The notes: generated by a model not told the origin, from the letters alone. A stretch of DNA of 64,000 bases from Siphonobacter sp. SORGH_AS_0500 (GCF_002838835.1 NZ_NHPP01000007.1:124001-188000); one strand, 5' to 3'. Numbered from the stretch's first letter, positions 27,419 to 36,543 are shown. A program made the numbers and translations.

Positions 27419-28261
27419 ATGAAACAGCTCAGTGATACGTTTGCTATCGAGATTGCCGAATACAGCGAATGGAAAGAGAGAAACAGGAAAAACAACTTTT
27501 TTGAACTGGCGTACATCCTGGAGGGTAAGGGCCTTCATAGTGTTAACTATATCAAATATCCCTATCAGAAAAACGGTATATTTCTTTTACCTGCTGCGAA
27601 GTGCCATACGTACGTGATCGAAGAAAAGACCCGCTTTCTGTTTGTACGTTTTACGGGAAATTATTTCTTAGCCGACCTCAAAAAAACGGTAGATTATAGC
27701 CATTGGTTTAGCCGTTTGAATTTCATTATAGGCAATCACACCCATCTTGCCGGTGAGCTAATTGACCATCCTGAAGAGAAAGCACAATTGAAAAGGCTTC
27801 TAGAGGTGATACGCTATGAGTATGATAAGCAAGAAACCTGCTCCGCATTCGTAATCCAGAATACGTTAGTTGCTGTGCTGGCGGTCATTTGCAGGAATAT
27901 CCAGCAGCGAGCCTGGGATGGACGAACGTTCAATGACCAAAAGTTTACTGATTTACTCAACTTCATCAGCTTTAATATTCTTGACCCTGAAAAATTAGCT
28001 GTCAAGTACTTGTCTCAAAAATTTCACATCGCGGAAACGTACTTTAGCGAATACTTTAAACGCAATGCCTCGGAGCGATTTCAGGATTATGTATTAAAGT
28101 CCAAACTTCGGATTGCCCAATCAAGAGCAAAATTTACCGATACACCCATACAGGAAATCGCTCTTGACTTAGGATTTACGGACAGCAGCCATCTCAACAG
28201 AATGATGAAAAACCACTTTGGCAAAGGGATGAGGGAAATACGAAAAGAAATGCAGGGATAG
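27419..28261 (+). CDS. AraC-family transcriptional regulator
   Basis: From the ATG at 27419 (MKQLSDTFAIEIAEYSEW) this is a 280-residue regulator with an N-terminal cupin-like sensing domain (FELAYILEGKGLHSVN, about 29-44) and the AraC helix-turn-helix pair at the C-terminus (KYLSQKFHIAETYFSEYFKR and IQEIALDLGFTDSSHLNRMMKNHFG). It is divergent from the AhpD-MDR operon and is likely its activator. An upstream in-frame ATG at 27353 is less likely since it adds an unrelated tail. Confidence 0.87.
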   Translation: MKQLSDTFAIEIAEYSEWKERNRKNNFFELAYILEGKGLHSVNYIKYPYQKNGIFLLPAAKCHTYVIEEKTRFLFVRFTGNYFLADLKKTVDYSHWFSRLNFIIGNHTHLAGELIDHPEEKAQLKRLLEVIRYEYDKQETCSAFVIQNTLVAVLAVICRNIQQRAWDGRTFNDQKFTDLLNFISFNILDPEKLAVKYLSQKFHIAETYFSEYFKRNASERFQDYVLKSKLRIAQSRAKFTDTPIQEIALDLGFTDSSHLNRMMKNHFGKGMREIRKEMQG

Positions 28262-28416
28262 AATGGCACGGCCCCAATAAGACGTCGACTCTGGACAGCT
28301 ATAGATGATTATTGGTTTGGAAATATTCAATTATAAAATTCATAATCGTTGCTCACTCATGAAAAGCCTAAAAATACTATGTAGGCTTTCTCTGTATAAT
28401 CTCGGTAAACCGTGCC

Positions 28417-29586
28417 TTATGGCGAAACTTTGTCAGGTTGAAGCAATTCCCTTCTTTCCAGGTATTGGCGTAAAACGATCATTGTAAAAGCAAGCATACC
28501 AAATACAACGGTGATCCAAGGCGTGAACTGCACCCCTTTAGAAACAATGATCCAACCTCCCACGGTCGTTCCCACGGTTACACCCAAGTTGCCAAATGAC
28601 GTAGCCAGGCTGTTGGCAAATGCCATGGCTTCCGGTGCGGAAGAAATCATGTAGGTAGACGCATTCAGAAAACTGGGCGAATACAGAAACCCCCACAAGG
28701 CGATTACCAGGATGGTAGCCATCGTGTTGCCTCCCGAAACGTGCAACAGTATAGGCACGATGATGGTCCCTGAAAGAAAAAAGGCGACGGTATAGGGGAT
28801 GTTCTTATTCAGCATTTTACCGGCCGCCCAGTTGGCAAGTACACCGATAATGCCAAATACAAACAACATATAACTAACCATGGTGCTGTCCATACCTTTG
28901 GCTTTATTCAGGTAATCGGCAAAGTAACTATAGGTGGAAAACCACGCCGAAATCATAAAGAAATTCATCGCAGTGCTGACCATGAACGTTGGTTTGGTCA
29001 GTATTTGCAACTGGCTTCCGTAGGACTCTTTTTGGTTTACGGGCATAGGTGGCAGTACGAAATAGATAGCCAGCAAAGCCACCACGCTGATCATGGCCTG
29101 CACCATAAACGAATATTCCCAGGAAAAACGGCTAGCTATATACGTAGCGAATGGAACGGTGGTTACCATGGCAATGGCGACGCCACTGAATACGATACTC
29201 ATCAGTTCGTTCTCGTTCTGTTTATTGCCTTGCGAAACCGCTACGGATAAAGCCGTTGCGATATAAACCGGCTGTAAAAAGGCTGGCAGTATCCTGACGA
29301 ACATCAACAACCAAAAGGGCGGTGAAAAAGAAGATACAACGCCCGTAACGAGAAAAATTAAAATAGCAGTCAGCATCACTTTCCTGCGATCAAAGCCTGA
29401 GGCCAGCAAGGTCATAAAAGGTCCCGTAAGGGCGATGACCAGTGCAAAAGCACCCAATAAATACCCTGCTGTATCAATGCTGATCTGGTAATGTGCTGCC
29501 ACTTGCGGCAAGATACCGATGATGCCAAATTCGGTAGTAATAACCGCTAAAAACCCCAATGCTCCTATGTATGCGTATTTTTTCAT
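28417..29586 (-). CDS. MFS drug/metabolite efflux transporter
   Basis: This 389-residue protein has 12 predicted membrane helices and the DHA1-type MFS features: an opening helix with LAVITTEFGIIGILPQVAAHY, a GAFALVIALTGP segment, a basic loop between helices 2 and 3 (SGFDRRKVML) and FVRILPAFLQP in helix 4. It resembles the AraJ/YdhP/Cmx group of proton-coupled exporters. The substrate is unknown; the surroundings suggest toxic small molecules. It stands between the AraC gene at 27419 and the serine hydrolase gene. Confidence 0.9.
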   Translation of the reverse strand: MKKYAYIGALGFLAVITTEFGIIGILPQVAAHYQISIDTAGYLLGAFALVIALTGPFMTLLASGFDRRKVMLTAILIFLVTGVVSSFSPPFWLLMFVRILPAFLQPVYIATALSVAVSQGNKQNENELMSIVFSGVAIAMVTTVPFATYIASRFSWEYSFMVQAMISVVALLAIYFVLPPMPVNQKESYGSQLQILTKPTFMVSTAMNFFMISAWFSTYSYFADYLNKAKGMDSTMVSYMLFVFGIIGVLANWAAGKMLNKNIPYTVAFFLSGTIIVPILLHVSGGNTMATILVIALWGFLYSPSFLNASTYMISSAPEAMAFANSLATSFGNLGVTVGTTVGGWIIVSKGVQFTPWITVVFGMLAFTMIVLRQYLERRELLQPDKVSP

Positions 29587-29649
29587 TGCTTATTAAGTAC
29601 GGGCTCAAGTTCAATACGTTGAGCTGCATGTATACTAATTGATGTTGCA

Positions 29650-30891
29650 TCAGTTGTCTAGTGAAGCATAGATGACATTCTTGAACAAGTGGCCTATGTC
29701 TTCAGAATAGGCATCGTACTGCTGGGTATAGACCAAGCCGATCAGGTGCTGCTGCTGATCAACCCAATAATGGGTATTGAAAATACCACCCCAATAGAAT
29801 GACCCCGTAGAAGGCGATTGCAGGTACTTATTGTGGTCGGTAACCAGGGCAACCCCAAGGCCGAACTGTAGCCCGGAAGGTCTTTTGATCTCATCCGGGA
29901 GTTGGTTGGTCAATAGAAGTGCTAACGTTTTTGAACCAATCACTCGCTTGTTGCCTACGTATCCTTTGTTGAGGAAGAGGCTCAAAAATTTGGCATAATC
30001 AGCCGTGGTAGAAACCAAGCCAGCTCCCCCAGAGCGGTAAATACCGTCAGCTAATGGATAACCCGGATCATTGCCCTCATAGATGGGGGCACTTACCTCG
30101 CTGAATTTTCCATCTTTATCTTTTACCGACAGTCCAACCAATCGCTTGGCTTTTGATTGGGGGAGGTGGAAATACGTGTCCCTCATTCCCAGCGGCTCAA
30201 AAATTCGTGATTGAAGAAATGTATCCAGTGACATACCGCTCCAGATCTCTATCAGGTAACCCAGCACATCATCATTCAAACCGTAGGTAAATGATACGCC
30301 CGGTTGATGAAATAGGGGTTGTTTAGCGAGCAATAACATTTGATCTTTTAAAATACCCTTGCTGCCGATGCCAGTTCCAATGCCTGCTTTGGCATACACG
30401 GCATTGATGATGCGATTGCCCGAAAATACAGGGTAGGCTATACCTGAAGTGTGGCGGAACAAATCCCGAATGGTGATTTCCCTTTGTGCCGGAACGGTCG
30501 TGTAACTACTGTCGGCGGGATTGAATTGGTCCAGTACTTTGGGATTTTTGAACGCCGGGATGTATTTGGATAAGGGGTCGTCCAACAGGAATTTTCCCTC
30601 TTCCCAAAGCATCAGTGCGGCAAGGCTGGTGATGGCTTTGGTTTGCGATGCAATGCGGAAAATATGGTCGGTCTGTAAGGGCTGTTTGGTTGATACATTG
30701 GCATAACCAAAGGCTTTATTGTATAAAACGTTGCCGTCCTTCATCAGCAACACATTCATTCCCACGACTTCTTTGTTTGCTATAAGTCGATTGGATAAGT
30801 CGTCTAGTTTCTTTTCTAACAAAGTCGTTTGAGCCGAACTGCTTAGGATTACTAGACTGGCGATGAAAGTAAGAACCTGTTTGTGCATCAT
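29650..30891 (-). CDS. Serine hydrolase of the beta-lactamase/EstB family
   Basis: This 413-residue secreted protein has a signal peptide (about 1-20) and the class C beta-lactamase-like fold. The SxxK motif is SQTK (about residues 83-86, in FRIASQTKAITSL) and the YxN motif is YGLN (about 202-205). The HxG-like third motif may be the GGIFNTHYW region. Such proteins are esterases or peptidases rather than true lactamases in most cases. It diverges from the HxlR gene at 30986. Confidence 0.87.
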   Translation of the reverse strand: MMHKQVLTFIASLVILSSSAQTTLLEKKLDDLSNRLIANKEVVGMNVLLMKDGNVLYNKAFGYANVSTKQPLQTDHIFRIASQTKAITSLAALMLWEEGKFLLDDPLSKYIPAFKNPKVLDQFNPADSSYTTVPAQREITIRDLFRHTSGIAYPVFSGNRIINAVYAKAGIGTGIGSKGILKDQMLLLAKQPLFHQPGVSFTYGLNDDVLGYLIEIWSGMSLDTFLQSRIFEPLGMRDTYFHLPQSKAKRLVGLSVKDKDGKFSEVSAPIYEGNDPGYPLADGIYRSGGAGLVSTTADYAKFLSLFLNKGYVGNKRVIGSKTLALLLTNQLPDEIKRPSGLQFGLGVALVTDHNKYLQSPSTGSFYWGGIFNTHYWVDQQQHLIGLVYTQQYDAYSEDIGHLFKNVIYASLDN

Positions 30892-30957
30892 TAACTTATT
30901 TGAATTGACCCCACAAACCTATCGAGCAACCACTATTTTTGCATAGTATACAGCTAT

Positions 30958-30974
30958 TTGTATGGTACAGACAA
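30958..30974. promoter_or_regulatory. Candidate HxlR operator (first module)
   Basis: TTGTATGGTACAGACAA is an imperfect 17-base palindrome (TTGT-A-TG-GTA-CA-G-ACAA) directly upstream of the HxlR start at 30986. The paralogous HxlR gene at 48544 has TTGTAAGGTACATACAA at the matching distance, and 27 of 33 bases are conserved up to the start codon. It is a likely autoregulatory operator, also placed to control the divergent serine hydrolase. Confidence 0.6.
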
Positions 30975-30985
30975 ATTTGTAAGTA

Positions 30986-31354
30986 ATGAGTAAGCGAAAA
31001 GAAACGTCAACCAATTTGTTGAACGAAAACTACATCGTTGAAAGCTGTGATTTGACCTATGCCGTTTGTATGATTGGCGGGCGATGGAAATTGCTGATTC
31101 TTTGCAAGCTTGAAAATGGGAAATTGCGTTTCAGTGAGCTCCGGGACAGAATTAACGGGATTACAGAACGAATGCTTACGCTACAGTTGAGAGAGCTTGA
31201 AAAGGAAGGTTTGGTCAAGCGTACCGTACATGCGGAAGTGCCTCCCAGAGTAGATTATGAACTAACAAGTATTGCTAAAGAGTTAGTGCCTATTTGGTCA
31301 CAATTGAGTGATTGGGGAGGGAAGCACAGAAAATTGATGAACAAACCAAGGTAA
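30986..31354 (+). CDS. HxlR-family regulator of the HxlR-AraC-SDR module (copy 1)
   Basis: This 122-residue winged-helix regulator has the HxlR signature CDLTYAVCMIGGRWKLLILCKLENGKLRFSEL, with the sensing Cys at the start, then ITERMLTLQLRELEKEGLV and YELTSIAKELVPI. It is closely similar to the HxlR protein at 48544 (same KLRFxEL, ITERMLTLQLR, VPPxVxYELT). It is followed on the same strand by an AraC gene and an SDR gene, as is its paralogue. Confidence 0.9.
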   Translation: MSKRKETSTNLLNENYIVESCDLTYAVCMIGGRWKLLILCKLENGKLRFSELRDRINGITERMLTLQLRELEKEGLVKRTVHAEVPPRVDYELTSIAKELVPIWSQLSDWGGKHRKLMNKPR

Positions 31355-31524
31355 TACCTAAACTGTTCTTGCTTATTGAACTACTGTAAATCAGGGTTAT
31401 TCTTGAAGCGTTCCAGTTCATTTTTTATAATCCGAAGAACGTCTGCCTTAGTCTGATTATGAATGAGTTTAAAGAAAAAATTAGCAGTGATTTTAAGGAC
31501 TGGAAAATTTGATAGTTGTCTGTG

Positions 31525-32457
31525 ATGAAAAAAGTGGTTACAGATATTCCAAAATACGACCTGAAAAAGTTTAAATCCGTTCATCGGCAAGATGATGGAC
31601 TAGCCTCCTTCGGGTACAATCATATCGAAAAAGCTAAAACGATTGAGGGCTTTGAAATCTATTCCAGCGAAGGTCTGATCCGTTCTATCGGTCCTTTAAA
31701 ATCTGATTTTTACAGGGTGAGTATTACCGTGCAAGGCTCATTGGACATGCAAATTGGGTTGGACCGTTTTCCTAACAAGGCCCGGACGCTGGCGTTCACA
31801 TTTCCTAACCAGATTTTTTCGAAAAGCAATTTTTCTGCCGATACGTTCGGTTACTATATCCTATTCAATGCTGATTTTCTGAACGATCTGATTCCATCCA
31901 TAAAAATAACAGATGAATTTCCGTTCTACAATCTTTCGGGAACACCTGTTTTTCAGGTTTCAGCCGATGAGCTGGAGGGAATGGTTGAGCTGTTGATGAA
32001 AATGAATGCCGAACTGCAAAGTACGAAAACAGGTCGGGAAAAGGCCATCCGAATGTATCTGTATCTCTTGCTTTTAGAGGCAAAAAGAAGCTATGAAAAG
32101 CAAACTATTGGTGATGAAAGTGAAGATAAACCGGAAAGTTACCGGTTGGCCAGCCGTTTCAGAAAATTGGTAGCCATACACTATTTAACCAAAAGACAAG
32201 TGTCGGATTATGCGGAAATGTTGGGTGTAAGTGCCAATCATCTCAATAAAACCGTAAAGGAACATTCCGGCCATACCGCTTCCGAGGCCATCAGGGAAAT
32301 GCTTTTGCAGGAAGCGAAATCACTGTTACGGTACACCGATCATTCCGTGGCGGAGATTGCCTATAAACTTGATTTTTCAGAACCGGCCTCGTTCAACCGT
32401 TTCTTTAAAAGCTATACAGGAGAAACACCGCTCACGTTCCGGAAAATGAATAATTGA
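31525..32457 (+). CDS. AraC-family regulator of the HxlR-AraC-SDR module (copy 1)
   Basis: From the ATG at 31525 (MKKVVTDIPKYDL) this is a 310-residue regulator; a TTG three codons earlier is also possible. N-terminal sensing half (about 1-195), then the AraC DNA-binding pair (VSDYAEMLGVSANHLNKTVKEHSGHT and SVAEIAYKLDFSEPASFNRFFKSYTGETPLTFR). It sits between the HxlR gene (170 bases upstream) and the SDR gene (80 bases downstream), and likely controls the SDR gene. Confidence 0.88.
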   Translation: MKKVVTDIPKYDLKKFKSVHRQDDGLASFGYNHIEKAKTIEGFEIYSSEGLIRSIGPLKSDFYRVSITVQGSLDMQIGLDRFPNKARTLAFTFPNQIFSKSNFSADTFGYYILFNADFLNDLIPSIKITDEFPFYNLSGTPVFQVSADELEGMVELLMKMNAELQSTKTGREKAIRMYLYLLLLEAKRSYEKQTIGDESEDKPESYRLASRFRKLVAIHYLTKRQVSDYAEMLGVSANHLNKTVKEHSGHTASEAIREMLLQEAKSLLRYTDHSVAEIAYKLDFSEPASFNRFFKSYTGETPLTFRKMNN

Positions 32458-32537
32458 GTATATAAAAGGCCGTATCAGGTCAATGTTTTTGCATGGTTGG
32501 GGTAGCAATTTTGTTCCAACTTTTAAAAGCAAAAATG

Positions 32538-33242
32538 ATGACTTTAGAGCACAAAAAAATCGTTATTGCCGGAGGTACGTCCGGTATTGGATTATCCACT
32601 GCGTTGTTGTTTCTGAACAAAGGTGCAAGCGTTACGGTAACGGGAAGAGATGCAGAGAAACGGAGATCCGCATCCGCAAAAGGATTACAAACTGCCGAGG
32701 TGGACAGCACTAACCCCGAAGCATTGCAGGCATTTTTTCAATCCCTGGGAAATATCGACCATTTGGTTATCTCTTTAGGCAGCAACAAAGGCTTGGGAAA
32801 CTTTACGGAACTTTCGCTGGACGATTTACGGAAAGGTTTTGAAGAAAAATACTGGCCGCATCTCAACACCTTGAAATCAGCCATTCCGTTTATGAATCCG
32901 GCAGGAAGCATTACACTGGTTACCGCTATTACCGCTACTGCAAAGTTTCCCGGTACGTCAGGAATTGGTTCGGTAAATGGGGCGTTGGAAATGATGGTGC
33001 CCATTATTGCCAAAGAAATTGCACCTGTCCGCATCAATGCCGTTTCGCCCGGAGTAGTGGACACGCCCTGGTGGGATTTTATGCCAGCAGATAGTAAGCA
33101 ACAGGCTTTTGAAGGCTATGCCTCACAAATTGCAGTCGGCAGAATTGGAAGACCGGAAGATATTGCCCACGCTATTCTTTTTCTCGCCCAGAACGACTAT
33201 ATGACCGGGAAAATTTTGCCCTGCGATGGCGGACTTTCCTGA
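32538..33242 (+). CDS. Divergent SDR-family protein lacking the catalytic Tyr-Lys
   Basis: From the ATG at 32538 (MTLEHKKIVIAGGTSGIGLSTA) this is a 234-residue SDR with the cofactor motif GGTSGIG (about 11-17), NAG-position variant SLGSNKG and a C-terminal GGLS. The catalytic YxxxK expected around residue 145 is replaced by a GSVNGALE stretch, so classical dehydrogenase chemistry is doubtful. Close homologues with this variant exist in my memory of the family, but their activity is not clear to me. It ends the HxlR-AraC-SDR module. Confidence 0.8.
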   Translation: MTLEHKKIVIAGGTSGIGLSTALLFLNKGASVTVTGRDAEKRRSASAKGLQTAEVDSTNPEALQAFFQSLGNIDHLVISLGSNKGLGNFTELSLDDLRKGFEEKYWPHLNTLKSAIPFMNPAGSITLVTAITATAKFPGTSGIGSVNGALEMMVPIIAKEIAPVRINAVSPGVVDTPWWDFMPADSKQQAFEGYASQIAVGRIGRPEDIAHAILFLAQNDYMTGKILPCDGGLS

Positions 33243-33319
33243 CAGGTCAACACGGCCGATACCCGAAAAGATCAGCAATGATGGCTTTGGGGTTCTAGTG
33301 AGTCAATCCTTCGCATCTT

Positions 33320-33667
33320 CTAAGGATATTCAATCTCGTATGCGGCCATCAGTTTTTTACCATAGTCGATAAGTGTTTCTACTACGGGAAGGGCTTCTTT
33401 TCCCTTTTCGGTAATGCTATATTCCACTTTCGGAGGCACTTCCGCATATACTTCCCGCCGGATTAATCCATGGGCTTCTAAATCTTTTAGTTGGGTGGAC
33501 AGCATCTTGTGGGTGATATGCGGAATGTCTTTCTTTAGTTCACCATAACGCATCGTCTTGGTTCTCAAACGCCACAGAATAGGCATTTTCCACGTCCCGC
33601 CTATATGAGACAATGCAAACTCTATGGGGTTGTAATACAGTTTTCCGTCGTGCTTGAACTCTGGCAT
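33320..33667 (-). CDS. HxlR-family transcriptional regulator
   Basis: This 115-residue winged-helix protein has ALSHIGGTWKMPILWRLRTKTMRYGELKKDIPHITHKMLSTQL-type HxlR core features and VEYSITEKGKEALPVVETLIDYG. The usual N-terminal Cys is replaced (NPIEFALSHIGG), so it may not sense oxidants by that Cys. It diverges from the alpha/beta hydrolase at 33784 and probably represses it. Confidence 0.87.
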   Translation of the reverse strand: MPEFKHDGKLYYNPIEFALSHIGGTWKMPILWRLRTKTMRYGELKKDIPHITHKMLSTQLKDLEAHGLIRREVYAEVPPKVEYSITEKGKEALPVVETLIDYGKKLMAAYEIEYP

Positions 33668-33783
33668 ATCAATAACTTTTCAACGCTTCCCTAAAAGTAA
33701 GTATAGCACAAAAAAGTGTGTGATGACTTTTTACGTACCTCGTGAGCAAATTTGCACAAAATGGTACCACAGACAACTAAATT

Positions 33784-34650
33784 ATGGAAAAGTTGAACGT
33801 AACAGAATCCCGGAAGGCATTGGTGGATGCAGCCCGTCAATGGGCAACAAAAGAACAAGTTCCGATAAACCTTGTTGTCAATCAGTCTATTGATGAAACG
33901 TTGCAAGTCAGGATTTACAGAAATAACGAAGCCGTATATGCACTACCGGTACTTATTTTTTTGCATGGTGGAGGTTGGTTACGAGGAGATTTAGATACGC
34001 ATGATGATGTTTGTAGGCGTTTGGCTTCGGATGGTAGTTTTATGGTCATTGCCGTAGATTATCGTCTTGCACCGGAGCATGTATTCCCGGCTGCGGTGGA
34101 TGATGCTTTCACTGCTTTTCAATGGATATTGGATAACGCCAAAGCCATTAATGCCGATGCTCAAAATATTGCGGTTTGCGGGGATAGTTCCGGTGGGAAT
34201 CTTGCTTTGGCATTAGCTCAAAAAGCAAAAGAAAACAACAGGATGCTGAAAGGCATAGCGGTTGCCTATCCGCCCTTGAACTATGATTTTGAAACGTCAT
34301 CTTATCAGCAATTTGCTGATGGCTATGGGCTCACAAAAGACCTGATGAAATGGCTCTGGGACAGATATCTTGGAGACGCTGATACTGGCGAAAACCGTTT
34401 TGCGTCTGTTCTGAAAAATAATTTTGAGCATTATCCCCCGACCTTAATTATCGCTTCTGATGAAGATCCCTTGCGTGATGACGGAAGACAGTTATTCGAA
34501 AAGATGCTGACGGCATCGGTTGCTGTAACCTACTCCTTTTACCCCAACACACGCCATGCCTTTTTACTACAAACGTCCGTAGAAAAAGCAGCTAAAGTTG
34601 CCCAGCAGGAGATTATAGACTTTTTAAAGAATAAAGTTTTTATTGCGTAA
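33784..34650 (+). CDS. HSL-type alpha/beta hydrolase (esterase)
   Basis: This 288-residue cytoplasmic esterase has the hormone-sensitive-lipase family motifs: oxyanion motif HGGGWLRGD (about 60-68), VDYRLAPEHVFPA, nucleophile GDSSGG (Ser at about 138), the acid in DEDPLRDDG and the His in TRHAF (about 260). It hydrolyses short-chain esters or lactones by family knowledge; the natural substrate is unknown. It is divergent from the HxlR regulator at 33667. Confidence 0.9.
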   Translation: MEKLNVTESRKALVDAARQWATKEQVPINLVVNQSIDETLQVRIYRNNEAVYALPVLIFLHGGGWLRGDLDTHDDVCRRLASDGSFMVIAVDYRLAPEHVFPAAVDDAFTAFQWILDNAKAINADAQNIAVCGDSSGGNLALALAQKAKENNRMLKGIAVAYPPLNYDFETSSYQQFADGYGLTKDLMKWLWDRYLGDADTGENRFASVLKNNFEHYPPTLIIASDEDPLRDDGRQLFEKMLTASVAVTYSFYPNTRHAFLLQTSVEKAAKVAQQEIIDFLKNKVFIA

Positions 34651-34963
34651 AAATTTTATTCTTTACCAATGGTTTAGCTAAAAAAGGATTGTCTTTATTG
34701 AATGATTTGAAAGGAAAAATTGGTTCTTTGGTAGTTTGTTCGATTCAAATCTTTAACCATATACAGTAAGATAGCAAGGTAGAAAGACCGAAATTACTAG
34801 GTTGTTCAACGTCTGACCTAAGGGCACTTACTTGCAAAAAAATAAAAAGTCATAAGTACTGTTTCTTTTACTTGTGATTTCCAGAATACCGTTGCAAACA
34901 ATGTTCTATCAAAAGTTCGAAGTGTGCTACGGAACACTTCGAATAAATGAAAATTGAATGTAT
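34651..34963. other. AT-rich intergenic region without a gene
   Basis: About 313 bases with no open frame of interest and no strong hairpin. A short dyad (aagtgtgctacggaacactt, 34919-34938) may be a weak terminator for the minus-strand Zeta/small-ORF pair. Confidence 0.45.
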
Positions 34964-35116
34964 TTATTGAGGCTTGATCTTTACAATTTTATTGCCTTGC
35001 AATATTACAAGCTCCGTATTCTTTTGCTTTTTAAATTCAATCAGTTTTTCGTATGCCTTTTCAAGCCCTTTGAGAATTTTATTTTTTTCTTCAAGCTGTA
35101 TTTCAATTGTTGTCAT
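34964..35116 (-). CDS. 50-residue acidic/basic small protein overlapping the Zeta-like gene
   Basis: A small frame from the ATG at 35116 to the TAA at 34964-34966 encodes 50 residues (MTTIEIQLEEKNKILKG... ending VKIKPQ). It is rich in Lys and Glu with regularly spaced Leu/Ile, so it is probably one long helix followed by a short beta strand. Its start lies 14 bases inside the end of the Zeta-like kinase gene, a typical translational-coupling overlap. Function unknown; it is the natural candidate for an antitoxin or cofactor of that kinase. Confidence 0.6.
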   Translation of the reverse strand: MTTIEIQLEEKNKILKGLEKAYEKLIEFKKQKNTELVILQGNKIVKIKPQ

Positions 35117-35687
35117 AATAATTCTTTAAAATGGTGAATTTATCTTGGTTCACAATGTTGAGTAGACCATCAATTGTCATATCGGCTAAAAGATCGTGTC
35201 TGCCCTCTGAATTGTCAAAAATCAAAGCCCCGTCAACAATTGGGAGATAAAGGTCAAACAAGTTCTTAATGCCTTTTATGTATCTTCTTTCGATTACTTC
35301 AGGGTCAATATTATGTCCACCTTCAGACACTCTTATTTTTACACGCTCCTTAGCCAATTCAATATTTTGAAGCCAAAAGAACAACAGGGTTACACGATAA
35401 CCATTTTCTTTTGCCTCCACAATTTTGCTTTTATAACTCCTGGTTGATAATGTTGTTTCAAACGCAAAGCTTTCGCCTTCAGATAATAGCTCATTTATCC
35501 TGTTCAACATTATTCGCCCGGCTTCAAACGAAACCTTTTCCGGTTGAAATGGAGACAGGCCTTTTGCAATCTCATCGGCATTGACAAATTCTTTACAGTC
35601 TAAAATTTCAGGTAAAATCGTAAATGAAGCAGTCGTCTTTCCTGCCCCATTGCAACCTGCAATTATATAAAGTTTTTTATCATTCAT
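35103..35687 (-). CDS. Zeta-toxin-family P-loop kinase
   Basis: This 194-residue protein has the Walker A motif AGCNGAGKTT (about 10-19), NADEIAKGLSPF (about 36-47), FETTLSTRSYKSKI (about 75-88) and a basic lid IRVSEGGHNIDPEVIERRY (about 118-136), which are the marks of Zeta-like kinases. Zeta toxins phosphorylate UDP-N-acetylglucosamine and block wall synthesis; shorter relatives like this one are common in Bacteroidota with unclear targets. A 50-residue gene overlaps its 3' end. A classical epsilon antitoxin gene is not seen upstream. Confidence 0.85.
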   Translation of the reverse strand: MNDKKLYIIAGCNGAGKTTASFTILPEILDCKEFVNADEIAKGLSPFQPEKVSFEAGRIMLNRINELLSEGESFAFETTLSTRSYKSKIVEAKENGYRVTLLFFWLQNIELAKERVKIRVSEGGHNIDPEVIERRYIKGIKNLFDLYLPIVDGALIFDNSEGRHDLLADMTIDGLLNIVNQDKFTILKNYYDNN

Positions 35688-35718
35688 TCATTTTCAATTG
35701 TGAGTTGTGTAGCTCTTG

Positions 35719-36094
35719 TTATATTACTTTCTCTCCACCAACTATTATCAATAGCTCCACCTTCTCCTGCCCAGCAGCCAACAACCGTTCATAAAGCTTC
35801 TTATTCTCTTCAATGGTTTCCATCAACTTATCGAGCGGACTGAATGTGCAATTATGATTGGTGCATTCACAGTTTAGTTCTCAAACGTGTCTAAAAAAAT
35901 TCACTAACCCCTCATCCGGCCTATTCTTTATCATTCCTTCCAGCATACCGAGTATCACGCTGGTAGACCAGATCAGCGTATCTGCCAGGATCTCCTTCGC
36001 CAGCAGCAATCCGTATTGCTGGCTCGTGCCCAGATCGTGTGCCAGAACATCTTGCTTTATGCCCATTACGTCACACATGCGTCTTACGTTTCAT
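35719..36094 (-). pseudogene. Decayed XRE-family regulator
   Basis: The minus strand encodes pieces of a Bacteroidota XRE-type regulator: a start MKRKTHV at 36094, then DVMGIKQDVLAHDLGTSQQ (helix-turn-helix), IKNRPDEGLVNFF, and after an in-frame TGA at 35881-35883 the characteristic tail NHNCTFSPLDKLMET and EENKKLYERLLAA, to a stop at 35719. The N-terminal part has a small deletion/frame change after KTHV. The C-terminal 'NCTF.PLDK...EENKKLYERLL' phrase is typical of these regulators. It is clearly inactive. Confidence 0.65.
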
Positions 36095-36227
36095 CCGTGA
36101 TGAGGTGTTCTGATAGATTATTTATAGAGTAAACGTAATTAACTTGTGGCACATGTACCGGGCGAAATCTGTGGTAATTTACACAGGCTTTTGGTAAAAT
36201 ACACGACCGGTGTGTAGGTTGCAAAGC

Positions 36228-36507
36228 ATGGTCGCTGTTGCTTTGTATCAACAAAAAAATAAACTGTGCAAACCGCAAGTCCCCAGATTACTAAACTCAT
36301 CACGCACAGGCCGGTATTTTATAAAGCGTTCAGCAGAGTCCATAGCAATATGGCAACATTATTTCAGTATTGCGGCTGAGTGGCAAATGGCTACAGGATA
36401 GCAGCTTTCAAATAGGCTATATGGTGGACATTGCCTGCAAAAATGGCCGGCTCATCATCACCATTGCCAAAGAGCAAAAGTATGAAGCATTGCGAGAGCG
36501 GGTGTAA
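36228..36507 (+). pseudogene. Decayed SymE-family toxin gene
   Basis: The 3' part, from about 36376 to the stop at 36505-36507, encodes LRLSGKWLQDSSFQIGYMVDI and CKNGRLIITIAKEQKY, which matches the SymE toxin family (SpoVT/AbrB-like fold; RNA-cleaving toxin of type I modules). The 5' part (RTGRYFIKRSAESIAI) is in another frame, so a frameshift near 36360-36380 separates them. It lies divergent to the decayed XRE gene. The exact 5' end is uncertain. Confidence 0.6.
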
Positions 36508-36543
36508 ATCTTTACCATATACAGTAAGGCAGAAAGGCCAAAG

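Noticed and set aside
28305-28487. Short plus-strand frame between AraC and MFS genes
   Set aside because: Overlaps the 3' end of the MFS gene and has no family features.
29650-30891. Serine hydrolase as a true beta-lactamase
   Set aside because: SxxK and YxN motifs are present, but the third lactamase motif is not clear and most such proteins are esterases or peptidases.
36210-36401. 63-residue plus-strand frame
   Set aside because: Its second half is the 5' part of the decayed SymE gene in one frame; not a separate gene.
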